This document shows positions 29,193-36,187 of a stretch of DNA of 37,732 nucleotides, in pieces. The DNA lies in contig DASYKU010000027.1 in NCBI GenBank assembly GCA_035995165.1, positions 1 through 37,732 of the forward strand. The letters run 5' to 3'. Position 1 is the first letter of the stretch. Each line of letters starts with the position of its first letter. Source of the stretch: Mycobacteriales bacterium. Lineage in GTDB: Bacteria > Actinomycetota > Actinomycetes > Mycobacteriales > CADCTP01. Made by a program: the position numbers and the translations under genes. The notes under the pieces are model-generated. The model was not told where the DNA came from. It did no database searches and saw only the letters and a program-made list of their open reading frames with translations.

Positions 29193-30374
29193 CTAGCCGG
29201 CGGCAGCGGTCTCCTGCCGGGCGCGGACCGGGCGGGCGGCGGCCGCGGCGAGGAAGCCGACGACGGCGGCGCCGAGCGCGGCCAGGATCGCGTGCCGGAC
29301 GGTGACGTGGTCGGCCAGCAGGCCGATCAACGGCGGCCCGCCCAGGAACGCGGTGTAGCCGATCGAGCTGACCACCGAGACCCGGGCCGCCGAGCGGCTC
29401 TCCTCGTCGCCGGCCGCGCTCATCCCGAGCGGGAACCCGAGCGAGGCGCCGAAGCCCCAGCAGACCGCGCCGACCAGCGCGCCGGGCACCCCGGGTGAGG
29501 TGACCACCGCGAGCACGCCGGCCACCACGAGCAGCGCGGTCACCCGCAGCGTGCCGACCCGGCCGTACCGCTCGACGAAGGAGCCGCCGACCAGCCGGCC
29601 CACGGTCATCGCGGTGACGAACGTGCCGAAGCCGAACGCGCCCACGGCCTGGGCGGCGTGGTAGCCGTCGACCAGCGCGAGCGCCAGCCAGTCGTTGGCG
29701 ATCCCCTCGCAGAGCGCGAAGGCCAGCACCAGCAGGCCGATCGCGAGCGTGCGGGGCTCCCGCCAGGCCGCGAAGACCGACGAGCGCACGCCGCTGGCCG
29801 GCGCCGCCTGCACCGGCAGGAACGCCCGCAGCGGCAGCAGCCCGGCCACCAGCACCACCCCGGTGGTCACCAGCAACTGCAGCTCCAGGCTGATCCCGGC
29901 CTTCGCGCAGCCGGCCCCGGCCAGCGCGCCGAGCACGGTGCCGAGGCTGAAGCCGGCGTGGAAGCGCGGCATGATCGTGCGGCCGAGCCGGCGCTCGACG
30001 TCGGCGCCCTCGACGTTCATCGCGACGTCCCAGGTGCTGCTGCCCATCCCGTACGCGAACATGCCGGCGGACACCGCGGCGACCGTGGTCGTGGCCAGGC
30101 CGAGGGCCAGCACGAGCAGCCCGGTCGCGCCGACCACCACCGCGACGCCGACGGTCCGGGCCGGGCCGAGCCGGCCGACGACCAGCCCGGACAGCGGCAG
30201 CGCGACCAGGGTGCCGCTGGAGACCGAGAGCAGCAGCAGGCCGACCTGCCCCGGGGTCAGGCCCAGGGTGTCGCGGATGGCCGGGACCCGGGCCGCCCAG
30301 GATGCGAACGCCAGGCCGTTGATCAAGAACACGATCGCGACCGAAGCCTTCGCCCGCTGCGCCGCCTCCCGCAC
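29193..30374 (-). CDS. MFS transporter, sugar/metabolite type, LacI-controlled
   Basis: Permease of 393 aa with about 12 hydrophobic helices and no large soluble domain. It lacks drug-exporter motif A and resembles the YbjJ/FucP-like group (WAARVPAIRDTLGLTPGQVGLLLL near the N-terminus and MNVEGADVERRLGRTIMPRFHAGFS in the middle). The substrate is unknown. I set the start at GTG 30374 because GAGGAG lies 7 nt before it; the GTG at 30383 has that same site directly abutting. It diverges from a LacI-type gene across 94 bp that hold two LacI-like dyads, so it is probably induced by a sugar that relieves LacI. Confidence 0.85.
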   Translation of the reverse strand: MREAAQRAKASVAIVFLINGLAFASWAARVPAIRDTLGLTPGQVGLLLLSVSSGTLVALPLSGLVVGRLGPARTVGVAVVVGATGLLVLALGLATTTVAAVSAGMFAYGMGSSTWDVAMNVEGADVERRLGRTIMPRFHAGFSLGTVLGALAGAGCAKAGISLELQLLVTTGVVLVAGLLPLRAFLPVQAAPASGVRSSVFAAWREPRTLAIGLLVLAFALCEGIANDWLALALVDGYHAAQAVGAFGFGTFVTAMTVGRLVGGSFVERYGRVGTLRVTALLVVAGVLAVVTSPGVPGALVGAVCWGFGASLGFPLGMSAAGDEESRSAARVSVVSSIGYTAFLGGPPLIGLLADHVTVRHAILAALGAAVVGFLAAAAARPVRARQETAAAG

Positions 30375-30389
30375 CCCGCACACTCCTCA

Positions 30390-30403
30390 TCGAAACGATT
30401 CGA
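30390..30403. promoter_or_regulatory. LacI-type operator, MFS side
   Basis: TCGAAACGATTCGA is a 14-bp imperfect palindrome with a central CG, typical of LacI/GalR operators. It lies 16 bp before the MFS GTG. Confidence 0.55.
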
Positions 30404-30428
30404 GGCTCCACTTCACCTCGGCTCGGAC

Positions 30429-30449
30429 TATCCTGTCAAATCGATTCGA
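30429..30449 (+). promoter_or_regulatory. lacI-type gene promoter and second operator
   Basis: TATCCT (30429-30434) is a good -10 for the LacI-type gene. One base later lies the dyad TCAAATCGATTCGA (30436-30449), matching the operator on the MFS side in its TCGATTCGA half. The centres of the two dyads are 46 bp apart. Binding here would block the start site, giving autoregulation. Confidence 0.5.
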
Positions 30450-30468
30450 TCACGACGCGGAGGATGCG

Positions 30469-31521
30469 GTGGCACGGGAGCGGGCGACGTTGAGCACGGT
30501 CGCGGCGCGGGCCGGGGTGTCCCCCTCGACCGCCTCGCTGGCCTTCGCCGGCTCGCCCCGGGTCACCCCGGCCACGGCCGAGCGGATCCGCCGGGCCGCC
30601 GACGAGCTCGGGTACGCCGGACCCGACCCGCTGGCCGCCTCCCTCCGCCGCGGCCGCAGCGGCGTCGTCGGCGCCATCGTCGGCGAACGCCTGCTGTACG
30701 CGTTCCGCGACCCGATCGCGGTCGCGCTGCTGGACGGGCTGACCCAGGAGCTCGGCTCGCTCGGCGTCGGGCTGCTGCTGCTGGCCGGGGACGCGCTGCG
30801 GTCCGGGCCGTCACCGGCCCAGCTGGCCCGGCTGCCGCTGGACGCGGCGGTGTTCGCGACCTGCGGGCTGGAGGACGACCCGGCGTTCCGGCTGCTACGG
30901 GCCCGGCAGGTGCCGCTGGTCGCGGTCGAGGGCCCGGTGCAGCCGGGGGTGCCGCTGATCGGCATCGAGGACCGGGCCGGCACCGCGGACCTGGCCCGGT
31001 TCCTGGCCGGGCTCGGCCACCAGGAGGTCGCGATGGTGGCGATGCCGCTGCGGCTGGACGACCGGCGCGGGCCGATCGACGACGAGCGGCTGGCGGCCGG
31101 CGTCTACCGCGACACCCGGGAGCGGCTGCTCGGGCTGCGCTCGGTGTTCCCGGCCGCGCCCGCGGTCGAGACCGCCGCGAACTCCATCGAGGAGGGCGAG
31201 CGGGCCGGTCTCGCGCTGCTGGACCGGATCCCGCGCCCGACCGCGATCATGGCCCAGAGCGACATGCTCGCGGCCGGCGTGCTGCGGGCGGCGGCCGCGC
31301 GGGGGCTGTCCGTACCGGACGAGCTGAGCGTGGCCGGCTTCGACGGGGCCGACCTGCCCTGGCTGGAGCCGGTCCGGCTCACCACGGTCGTGCAGCCGAC
31401 CACCGAGAAGGGCCAGGCCGCGGGGCGCGCGGTCGCCGCCCTGCTGGCCGGCGACACCCCCGCCGACGTGATCCTCCCGGTCCACCTCCGCCCCGGTACG
31501 ACGACCGGCCCGGCCCGCTGA
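30469..31521 (+). CDS. LacI-family transcriptional regulator
   Basis: Repressor of 350 aa. The N-terminal DNA-binding domain (about 8-55) reads LSTVAARAGVSPSTASLAFAG and TPATAERIRRAADELGY, with the usual hinge after it. The periplasmic-binding-like effector domain follows (about 62-345), ending ELSVAGFDGADLPWLEPVRLTTV, a typical last subdomain of the family. The recognition helix departs from the canonical VSRVLN after STAS, so operator sequence may be slightly different from textbook sites. The GTG at 30469 has GGAGG 5 nt upstream. It probably controls itself and the divergent MFS transporter; the effector is likely a sugar. Confidence 0.9.
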   Translation: MARERATLSTVAARAGVSPSTASLAFAGSPRVTPATAERIRRAADELGYAGPDPLAASLRRGRSGVVGAIVGERLLYAFRDPIAVALLDGLTQELGSLGVGLLLLAGDALRSGPSPAQLARLPLDAAVFATCGLEDDPAFRLLRARQVPLVAVEGPVQPGVPLIGIEDRAGTADLARFLAGLGHQEVAMVAMPLRLDDRRGPIDDERLAAGVYRDTRERLLGLRSVFPAAPAVETAANSIEEGERAGLALLDRIPRPTAIMAQSDMLAAGVLRAAAARGLSVPDELSVAGFDGADLPWLEPVRLTTVVQPTTEKGQAAGRAVAALLAGDTPADVILPVHLRPGTTTGPAR

Positions 31522-31528
31522 CGACGCA

Positions 31529-31542
31529 GGTCCACGCGGACC
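31529..31542. terminator. Short hairpin between convergent genes
   Basis: GGTCC-ACGC-GGACC, a 5-bp stem with a 4-nt loop, between the LacI-type stop (31521) and the stop of the 90-aa gene (31575). Short but in the right place for a two-way terminator. Confidence 0.3.
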
Positions 31543-31574
31543 GGGCCCGCACGACCCGCGGCGGGGAACGAGCC

Positions 31575-31847
31575 CTAGAGAGCGTCCTTCACGTACAGGG
31601 CCTCGATCTCGGCCAGGTCCTGGTCGCGGGCGCTCATCCGGACAGCGAGGGCGGACCCGGACTCCTGCACGCTGAAGGCCGTCGCGGGGTGCCGCCGCTC
31701 GACCTGGCCGACCAGCTCGGCCAGCTCCCGGCGGTCGGCCGGCACCCAGACCAGCAGCACGCCGGACTCGCGGTCGACGAAGTGCCGCCGGCCGAGGACC
31801 GCACGGAACCGGTCCGCGATCTCGTCCTCGAGTTCGCTCACGTTCAC
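31575..31847 (-). CDS. 90-aa soluble protein, unknown
   Basis: Small protein that I do not recognise. It is evenly charged, starts VNVSELEDEIADRFRAVLGRRHFVDRESG and has two predicted strand-rich stretches, VLLVWVPADRRELAEL and ATAFSVQESGSALAV, and a C-terminal helix. It looks like a folded alpha/beta domain without membrane segments. GTG at 31847 is chosen for length; GTG 31841 is also possible, with CATTGT six bases upstream as for a leaderless start. No ribosome-binding site is present for either. Two inverted repeats (31841-31873) surround the start. A reading frame extending to 32105 continues upstream but is low-complexity. Confidence 0.6.
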   Translation of the reverse strand: MNVSELEDEIADRFRAVLGRRHFVDRESGVLLVWVPADRRELAELVGQVERRHPATAFSVQESGSALAVRMSARDQDLAEIEALYVKDAL

Positions 31848-31873
31848 ACAATGAACGACCGGACAACGGTCCG
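31841..31873. promoter_or_regulatory. Two inverted repeats at the start of the 90-aa gene
   Basis: CGTTCA-CACAA-TGAACG (31841-31857) spans the start codon, and CGGAC-AACG-GTCCG (31860-31873) lies just upstream. They could be regulator sites or RNA hairpins hiding the start. Confidence 0.4.
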
Positions 31874-31972
31874 TCGAGAGTCCCGCGAACCAGGTCACAC
31901 CGGGCGGCCCCGCCGGAGGCCGAGGAAGGAGGCTTCCGGCAGGCGCCGGTCGAGCAGGGCCGTGCCGGACCA

Positions 31973-31986
31973 CCCGGGATCCCGGG
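31973..31986. repeat. 14-bp perfect palindrome upstream of aminotransferase
   Basis: CCCGGGATCCCGGG is a perfect palindrome 121 bp before the aminotransferase ATG, in the divergent gap (31848-32107). No other clear signal was seen in that gap apart from the repeats next to the 90-aa gene. Confidence 0.35.
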
Positions 31987-32107
31987 CGGCCGCGTGAGCC
32001 AGGGCTGACCGACACGAGCGACCGGCCGCCGTACCCCACCAGCACCGGCCCCCCGGCGCCAGCGCGACACGCGCATGCTGGCGGCCGGGACCGGGAAGGG
32101 GCCACGG

Positions 32108-33274
32108 ATGGACATCGAGCAGCTGCGCGCGGACACCCCCGGCACCGCCCACCGGGCCCACCTCAACAACGCCGGCGCCGCCCTGATGTCCCGCCGCACC
32201 CTGCGGGCGATGACCGACCAGCTGGAGCTGGAGGCCACGATCGGCGGGTACGAGGCGGCCGCGAGGTCCGCCGACGCCATCGAGGCCACGTACACCGGGA
32301 TGGCCCGGCTGCTCGGCGCCCGCCGGGACGAGATCGCCCTGTTCGACAACTCCACCCACGCCTGGTTCGCGGGCTTCGCCGCGGTCCCGCTCGGCCCGGG
32401 CGACCGCATCCTCACCGGCCGGGCCGAGTACGGCAGCAACGTGCTCGGCTACCTGCAGGCCGCCGCCCGCACCGGCGCCGAGCTGGTGGTGATCGACAAC
32501 GACGAGACCGGCCAGATCGACCTCACCGCGCTGGAGAACGCGGTCGACGAGCGGACGAAGCTGATCGGGCTGACGTACGTGCCGACGTTCGGCGGGCTGG
32601 TCAACCCGGCCGCGGAGGTCGGCCGGACCGCCCGCGCGGCCGGGGTGCTCTACCTGCTCGACGCGACCCAGGCCGCCGGGCAGTTCCCGGTCGACGTGAC
32701 CGACCTCGGCTGCGACCTGCTCTGCGGCACCGGCCGGAAGTTCCTGCGCGGCCCCCGGGGCACCGGCTTCCTCTACGTCCGGACCGACGCGCTGGACCGG
32801 CTGGAGCCCGCCGTGGTCGAGATCGGCTCGGCCACCTGGGACGGCCACCGCGGCTTCAGCTGGCAGGACGGCGCCCAGCGGTTCGAGACCTGGGAGCGCA
32901 GCGGCGTGAACCTGGTCGGCTTCGGCGCCGCGGTCGAGCAGGCGCTGGAGCTCGGGATGGGCGCGATCGGCCAGCGGGCGATCGCCCTCGGTACCCGGCT
33001 GCGCGACCAGCTGGCCGCGCTGCCGAAGGTGACCCCGTACGACCAGGGCGCCCGGACCGGCGCGATCGTCACGGTCGCCGTCGACGGCGTGCCGGCCGCG
33101 GACGTCGCGGCCGCGCTGGCCGCCGCGGACGTCAACGTCACGCTCACCGTGCCGGTCGACAACCCGCTGGACACCGAGGTCCGCGGGGTGCACCCGCTGG
33201 TCCGGCTGTCGCCGCACTACTACAACACGGAGGCCGAGCTCGACCGCGCCACCGAGGTGATCGCGGCGCTCTAG
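32108..33274 (+). CDS. Class V aminotransferase (cysteine-desulfurase/epimerase-like)
   Basis: PLP-dependent enzyme of 388 aa. The start AHLNNAGAALMSRRTL fits the class V N-terminus. Key residues are Asp185 and Gln188 in DATQAAGQFPVDV and the Schiff-base Lys211 in GTGRKFLRGPRGTGFLYV. The C-terminal VRLSPHYYNTEAELDR is usual for the class. It lacks the Cys loop of a true cysteine desulfurase at the region I could inspect, so an isopenicillin-N-epimerase-like or amino-acid lyase/aminotransferase is more likely. ATG at 32108 has GGGAAGGGG about 6 nt upstream. Its stop overlaps the convergent lactonase stop in CTAG (33271-33274). The substrate is unknown. Confidence 0.88.
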   Translation: MDIEQLRADTPGTAHRAHLNNAGAALMSRRTLRAMTDQLELEATIGGYEAAARSADAIEATYTGMARLLGARRDEIALFDNSTHAWFAGFAAVPLGPGDRILTGRAEYGSNVLGYLQAAARTGAELVVIDNDETGQIDLTALENAVDERTKLIGLTYVPTFGGLVNPAAEVGRTARAAGVLYLLDATQAAGQFPVDVTDLGCDLLCGTGRKFLRGPRGTGFLYVRTDALDRLEPAVVEIGSATWDGHRGFSWQDGAQRFETWERSGVNLVGFGAAVEQALELGMGAIGQRAIALGTRLRDQLAALPKVTPYDQGARTGAIVTVAVDGVPAADVAAALAAADVNVTLTVPVDNPLDTEVRGVHPLVRLSPHYYNTEAELDRATEVIAAL

Positions 33275-34086
33275 GAGCCGGGCCAGCCCGCCAGCGGCGC
33301 CGGCGCGGGCGTCATGAACACCCTCCCGTCGCCGGTGTTGCCGACCCCGCCCCACTGGTTGGCCACGACGTAGAGCGTCGACCCGCCGAGCATGCAGGCG
33401 AACGCGCCCCGGTCCAGCGTCACGGTGTCCAGCACGGCGCCGCCCTCGGCGACCCGGACGCAGCACTTGTTGGGCACGTCCGCGTACCAGACCGCGCCGG
33501 TGGCGTCGACGCAGATGCCGTCCGGGACGCCGTCGCCGAGCGCGGCCCAGACCCGCTGCCCGGACAGGGTGCCGTCGGCGGCGATGTCCCAGCCGGTGAG
33601 GCACTTCCCGTACGACTCGGCCAGGATCAGCGTGCCGTTGTCGGCGCTGACCGCGATCCCGTTCGGGAACGCGACCCCGTCCGCGACCCGGACGGCCTCG
33701 CCGGACGGCCGGACCAGCGCGACCGCCCCGGGCGCGAACGACGCCCCGGAGCCGAAGTCGAACCCGAGCGCCCCGACGTACGCGTTGCCGCGCCCGTCGA
33801 CCACGATGTCGTTCCAGTAGGACACCCCCAGCCCGGACAGGTCCGCGTACGGCTCCAGCGGGCCGAACGGCTCGCCCGCCAGCAGCCGGCCCTCGGTCAC
33901 CACGAGCAGCCGCCCGTCGGGCAGGAAGTCGAAGCAGAACGCCCCCTTCCCGGTCGCGGCGACCTCGGTCTTCCCGTCGGCCGAGACCACCAGCAGCAGC
34001 CCGCGGCCCCAGTCCGAGACCCAGAGCCGGCCGTCGTGCCAGCGCGGCGACTCCCCCATCACGATGTCGTCGGTCAGCAGCTCCAT
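33271..34086 (-). CDS. SMP-30/gluconolactonase-family lactonase
   Basis: Six-bladed beta-propeller hydrolase of 271 aa. The metal-binding Glu12 is in GESPRWHDGRLWVSDWGRG, an Asn lies in SYWNDIVVDGRGNAYVG, and FPNGIAVSADNGTLILAES carries the central Asp/Asn site. Such enzymes open sugar or other lactones with a divalent ion. The ATG at 34086 has GGAGGAGG upstream. It lies 64 bp after the short glycerophosphodiesterase on the same strand, so the two may share a transcript. Convergent with the aminotransferase. Specificity is unknown, since this family also includes lactonases for non-sugar substrates. Confidence 0.9.
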   Translation of the reverse strand: MELLTDDIVMGESPRWHDGRLWVSDWGRGLLLVVSADGKTEVAATGKGAFCFDFLPDGRLLVVTEGRLLAGEPFGPLEPYADLSGLGVSYWNDIVVDGRGNAYVGALGFDFGSGASFAPGAVALVRPSGEAVRVADGVAFPNGIAVSADNGTLILAESYGKCLTGWDIAADGTLSGQRVWAALGDGVPDGICVDATGAVWYADVPNKCCVRVAEGGAVLDTVTLDRGAFACMLGGSTLYVVANQWGGVGNTGDGRVFMTPAPAPLAGWPGS

Positions 34087-34150
34087 CGTTTCCTCCTCCG
34101 GACGGTTGCGTCGCCGGGGTGTCGAGGCCGCGCGGCCGTTCTCGACATGC

Positions 34151-34804
34151 TCAGCCCTGCTCGGCGACCATTCTGTGCACGGCCGGGTTGTCGGAGGTGA
34201 TCCCCGCGACGCCGAGCTCCAGCAGCTCCTCGGCCCGGTACGGCTTGTCCACCGTCCAGGCGATCAGCCGGGACACGTGCGTACGCAGCCGCCCGACCGT
34301 GGCCTGGTCCAGGTAGGTGTGCCGGACGGTCAGCGCGTCCAGCCCGTCCGGCAGCTGGCCGTTCAGCGCGGCCACGAACTCGCCCCGGGCACCGACCGAG
34401 AGCCAGGTCCGGTAGCCGGCCGCCTGGAAGACGGCCAGGCTGCCGGCGTCCTTGCCGGTGACGTACCAGCCCGCGGGCGGGCGGCCGGACGCCTCCAGGA
34501 CCTCCACCATGGTCTTGGCCTCGAGGACGTCCTCGCTCTTGAAGTCGATCACCACGGCCGAGCCGGCCGGCACCCGGGCGACGACCGCGGCCAGGTCCTC
34601 CTCGGCCTTGACCCGGGCCTTCACCGTGAACCGCCAGCGGTCGTGCCGCAGCGCCGGCAGCGAGCGGTAGAGCGGCAGGAAGTGGGAGACCACCGGGGCC
34701 CCGGCCAGGAACTGCACGTCGACCTCGAAGGCGGACACGCCGAGATCGGCGAGCCGCTGGCAGTCCTGGGCGGTACCGGGCGTCCGGTGCGCGATGGCAA
34801 GCAC
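34151..34804 (-). CDS. Glycerophosphodiester phosphodiesterase (short form)
   Basis: GDPD-family TIM-barrel enzyme of 217 aa. The start reads VLAIAHRTPGTAQDCQRLADLGVSAFEVDVQF, with the AHR and ExDV metal and catalytic segments. VVSHFLPLYRS follows with the expected His, and the C-terminal strand is GVAGITSDNPAVHR. The insert typical of longer GlpQ is missing. I chose the GTG at 34804 because sequence upstream to the ATG at 34828 overlaps the divergent promoter region. A CACACT hexamer ends 7 nt before the start; there is no ribosome-binding site. It diverges from the TesB gene with 30 bp between starts. Confidence 0.82.
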   Translation of the reverse strand: MLAIAHRTPGTAQDCQRLADLGVSAFEVDVQFLAGAPVVSHFLPLYRSLPALRHDRWRFTVKARVKAEEDLAAVVARVPAGSAVVIDFKSEDVLEAKTMVEVLEASGRPPAGWYVTGKDAGSLAVFQAAGYRTWLSVGARGEFVAALNGQLPDGLDALTVRHTYLDQATVGRLRTHVSRLIAWTVDKPYRAEELLELGVAGITSDNPAVHRMVAEQG

Positions 34805-34811
34805 GAGACAC

Positions 34812-34828
34812 AGTGTGGATGGCACCAT
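34812..34828. promoter_or_regulatory. Compact divergent promoter, GDPD/TesB
   Basis: CACACT on the minus strand (34812-34817) lies 7 nt before GTG 34804, and CACCAT on the plus strand (34823-34828) lies 6 nt before GTG 34835. Both are CANNNT rather than TANNNT, so this is a weaker case than the other leaderless starts. Confidence 0.35.
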
Positions 34829-34834
34829 TCCCCC

Positions 34835-35698
34835 GTGCCCGCCGGACTGCAGCAGATCCTGGACCTCGAGCAGATCGAGGACCTCATGTTCCGCGGCCGG
34901 TCGCGGAAGGTGACCGAGACCCGGGTGTTCGGCGGCGAGGTGGCCGGCCAGGCCCTGGTCGCCGCGGCCCGGACCGTCGGCACCGACCGGACCGTGCACT
35001 CGCTGCACGCGTACTTCCTGCGGCCCGGCGATCCCGGGCGGCCGATCGTCTACCAGGTCGACCCGACCCGGGACGGGCGCTCGTTCACCACCCGGCGGGT
35101 GGTCGGCATCCAGCACGGCGAGACGATCTTCACGCTGTCGGCCTCGTTCCACGTCGCCGAGGCGGGCCTGCACCACCAGGTCCCGAGCCTGACCACGCCG
35201 GACCCGGACGGGCTGCCGCCGGCCGCGCAGACGCTGGGCGAGAGCGGCCGGGCACTGGCGTACTTCGCCGAGTTCAGCCGGCGGTTCCCGATCGAGCTGC
35301 GGTTCCCGGCGGAGCCGCCGGCGATGGCCACCGCCCGGGGCGAGACCTCGCCGCCGCGCCAGACGATCTGGATGCGCGCGTCCGAGCCGCTGCCGGACGA
35401 CCCGGTGCTGCACGCCTGCGCCGCGACGTACTCCTCGGACCTGATGCTGCTCTCGACCGCGCTGCTGCCGCACCGGCTGCTGTTCGGCGACCCGCGGCTG
35501 CAGATGGCCAGCCTGGACCACGCGGTCTGGTTCCATGCGCCGTTCCGGGCCGACGACTGGCTCTGCTACGAGCAGGAGGGGCCGTGGGCCGGCGGCGCCC
35601 GGGCGCTGTGCCAGGGCCGCCTGTTCGACCGGGCCGGCGTGCTGGTCGCGACCGTCATGCAGGAGGGGCTGATCCGGGTGCGGGAGCCACGGGCATGA
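34835..35698 (+). CDS. tesB: Acyl-CoA thioesterase II
   Basis: Hydrolyses acyl-CoA to free acid and CoA. The 287-aa protein is a double hotdog fold. The N-terminal hotdog includes RVFGGEVAGQALVAAARTV and VHSLHAYFLRPGDPGRPIVYQV, the second has HACAATYSSDLMLLSTALLPH with the catalytic Asp, and MASLDHAVWFHAPFRADDWLCYEQEGP with the conserved Asp-His and Gln/Glu region. The GTG start has no ribosome-binding site. Its stop overlaps the next gene (ATGA). It heads a set with a split-barrel protein and two acyl-CoA dehydrogenases, consistent with fatty-acyl-CoA turnover. Confidence 0.93.
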   Translation: MPAGLQQILDLEQIEDLMFRGRSRKVTETRVFGGEVAGQALVAAARTVGTDRTVHSLHAYFLRPGDPGRPIVYQVDPTRDGRSFTTRRVVGIQHGETIFTLSASFHVAEAGLHHQVPSLTTPDPDGLPPAAQTLGESGRALAYFAEFSRRFPIELRFPAEPPAMATARGETSPPRQTIWMRASEPLPDDPVLHACAATYSSDLMLLSTALLPHRLLFGDPRLQMASLDHAVWFHAPFRADDWLCYEQEGPWAGGARALCQGRLFDRAGVLVATVMQEGLIRVREPRA

Positions 35699-36159
35699 GG
35701 GAGCAGCGGCGCAGCCGGCGGATCGCGATGACCGACGCGGAACGCGATGTGTTCCTCATCACCGAACGGACCTGCCGGGTCGCCACCACCGGCGCCGACG
35801 GCCGCCCGCACGTCGCCCCGCTCTGGTTCGGCTGGGACGGCCGGGCGCTCTGGCTGAACTCGATCGTGCGCAGCCAGCGCTGGACCGACCTGGCCCGCGA
35901 TCCGCGGGTCGCGGTCGTCGTCGACACCGGCGAGGAGTACGGCGAGCTGCGCGGGGTCGAGCTCACCGGCACCGCGACCGCGGTCGGCGACGTCCCGCGC
36001 GGCGCGGCCGGCCATCCGGAGCTGGCCGAGCCCGAGCGCCTGTTCGCCCGCAAGTACGCCGGCGTCGACGAGTACGTCCCGGACGGCCGGCACGCCTGGC
36101 TCCGGGTCGACCCGGACAAGATCGTCAGCTGGGATTTCCGGAAGATCCCGGGGTCCTGA
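35695..36159 (+). CDS. Pyridoxamine-5'-phosphate-oxidase-type split-barrel flavoprotein
   Basis: Protein of 154 aa with a single FMN/F420-binding split barrel. Visible strands are CRVATTGADGRPHVAPLWFGWDGRALWLNS, RDPRVAVVVDTGEEYGELRGVELTGTATAV and AWLRVDPDKIVSWDF. The pattern matches the PPOX-class F420/FMN-dependent family of actinobacteria more than true PdxH, so pyridoxal synthesis is unlikely. The ATG overlaps the tesB stop, showing co-translation. The substrate is unknown. The next gene starts 28 bp downstream with its own TACGTT hexamer. Confidence 0.82.
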   Translation: MREQRRSRRIAMTDAERDVFLITERTCRVATTGADGRPHVAPLWFGWDGRALWLNSIVRSQRWTDLARDPRVAVVVDTGEEYGELRGVELTGTATAVGDVPRGAAGHPELAEPERLFARKYAGVDEYVPDGRHAWLRVDPDKIVSWDFRKIPGS

Positions 36160-36175
36160 GCAACGCCGGACCGGT

Positions 36176-36181
36176 TACGTT
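36176..36181 (+). promoter_or_regulatory. -10 element of leaderless acyl-CoA dehydrogenase gene
   Basis: TACGTT followed by exactly 6 nt and the ATG at 36188. There is no ribosome-binding site. Confidence 0.5.
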
Positions 36182-36187
36182 GGCCCT

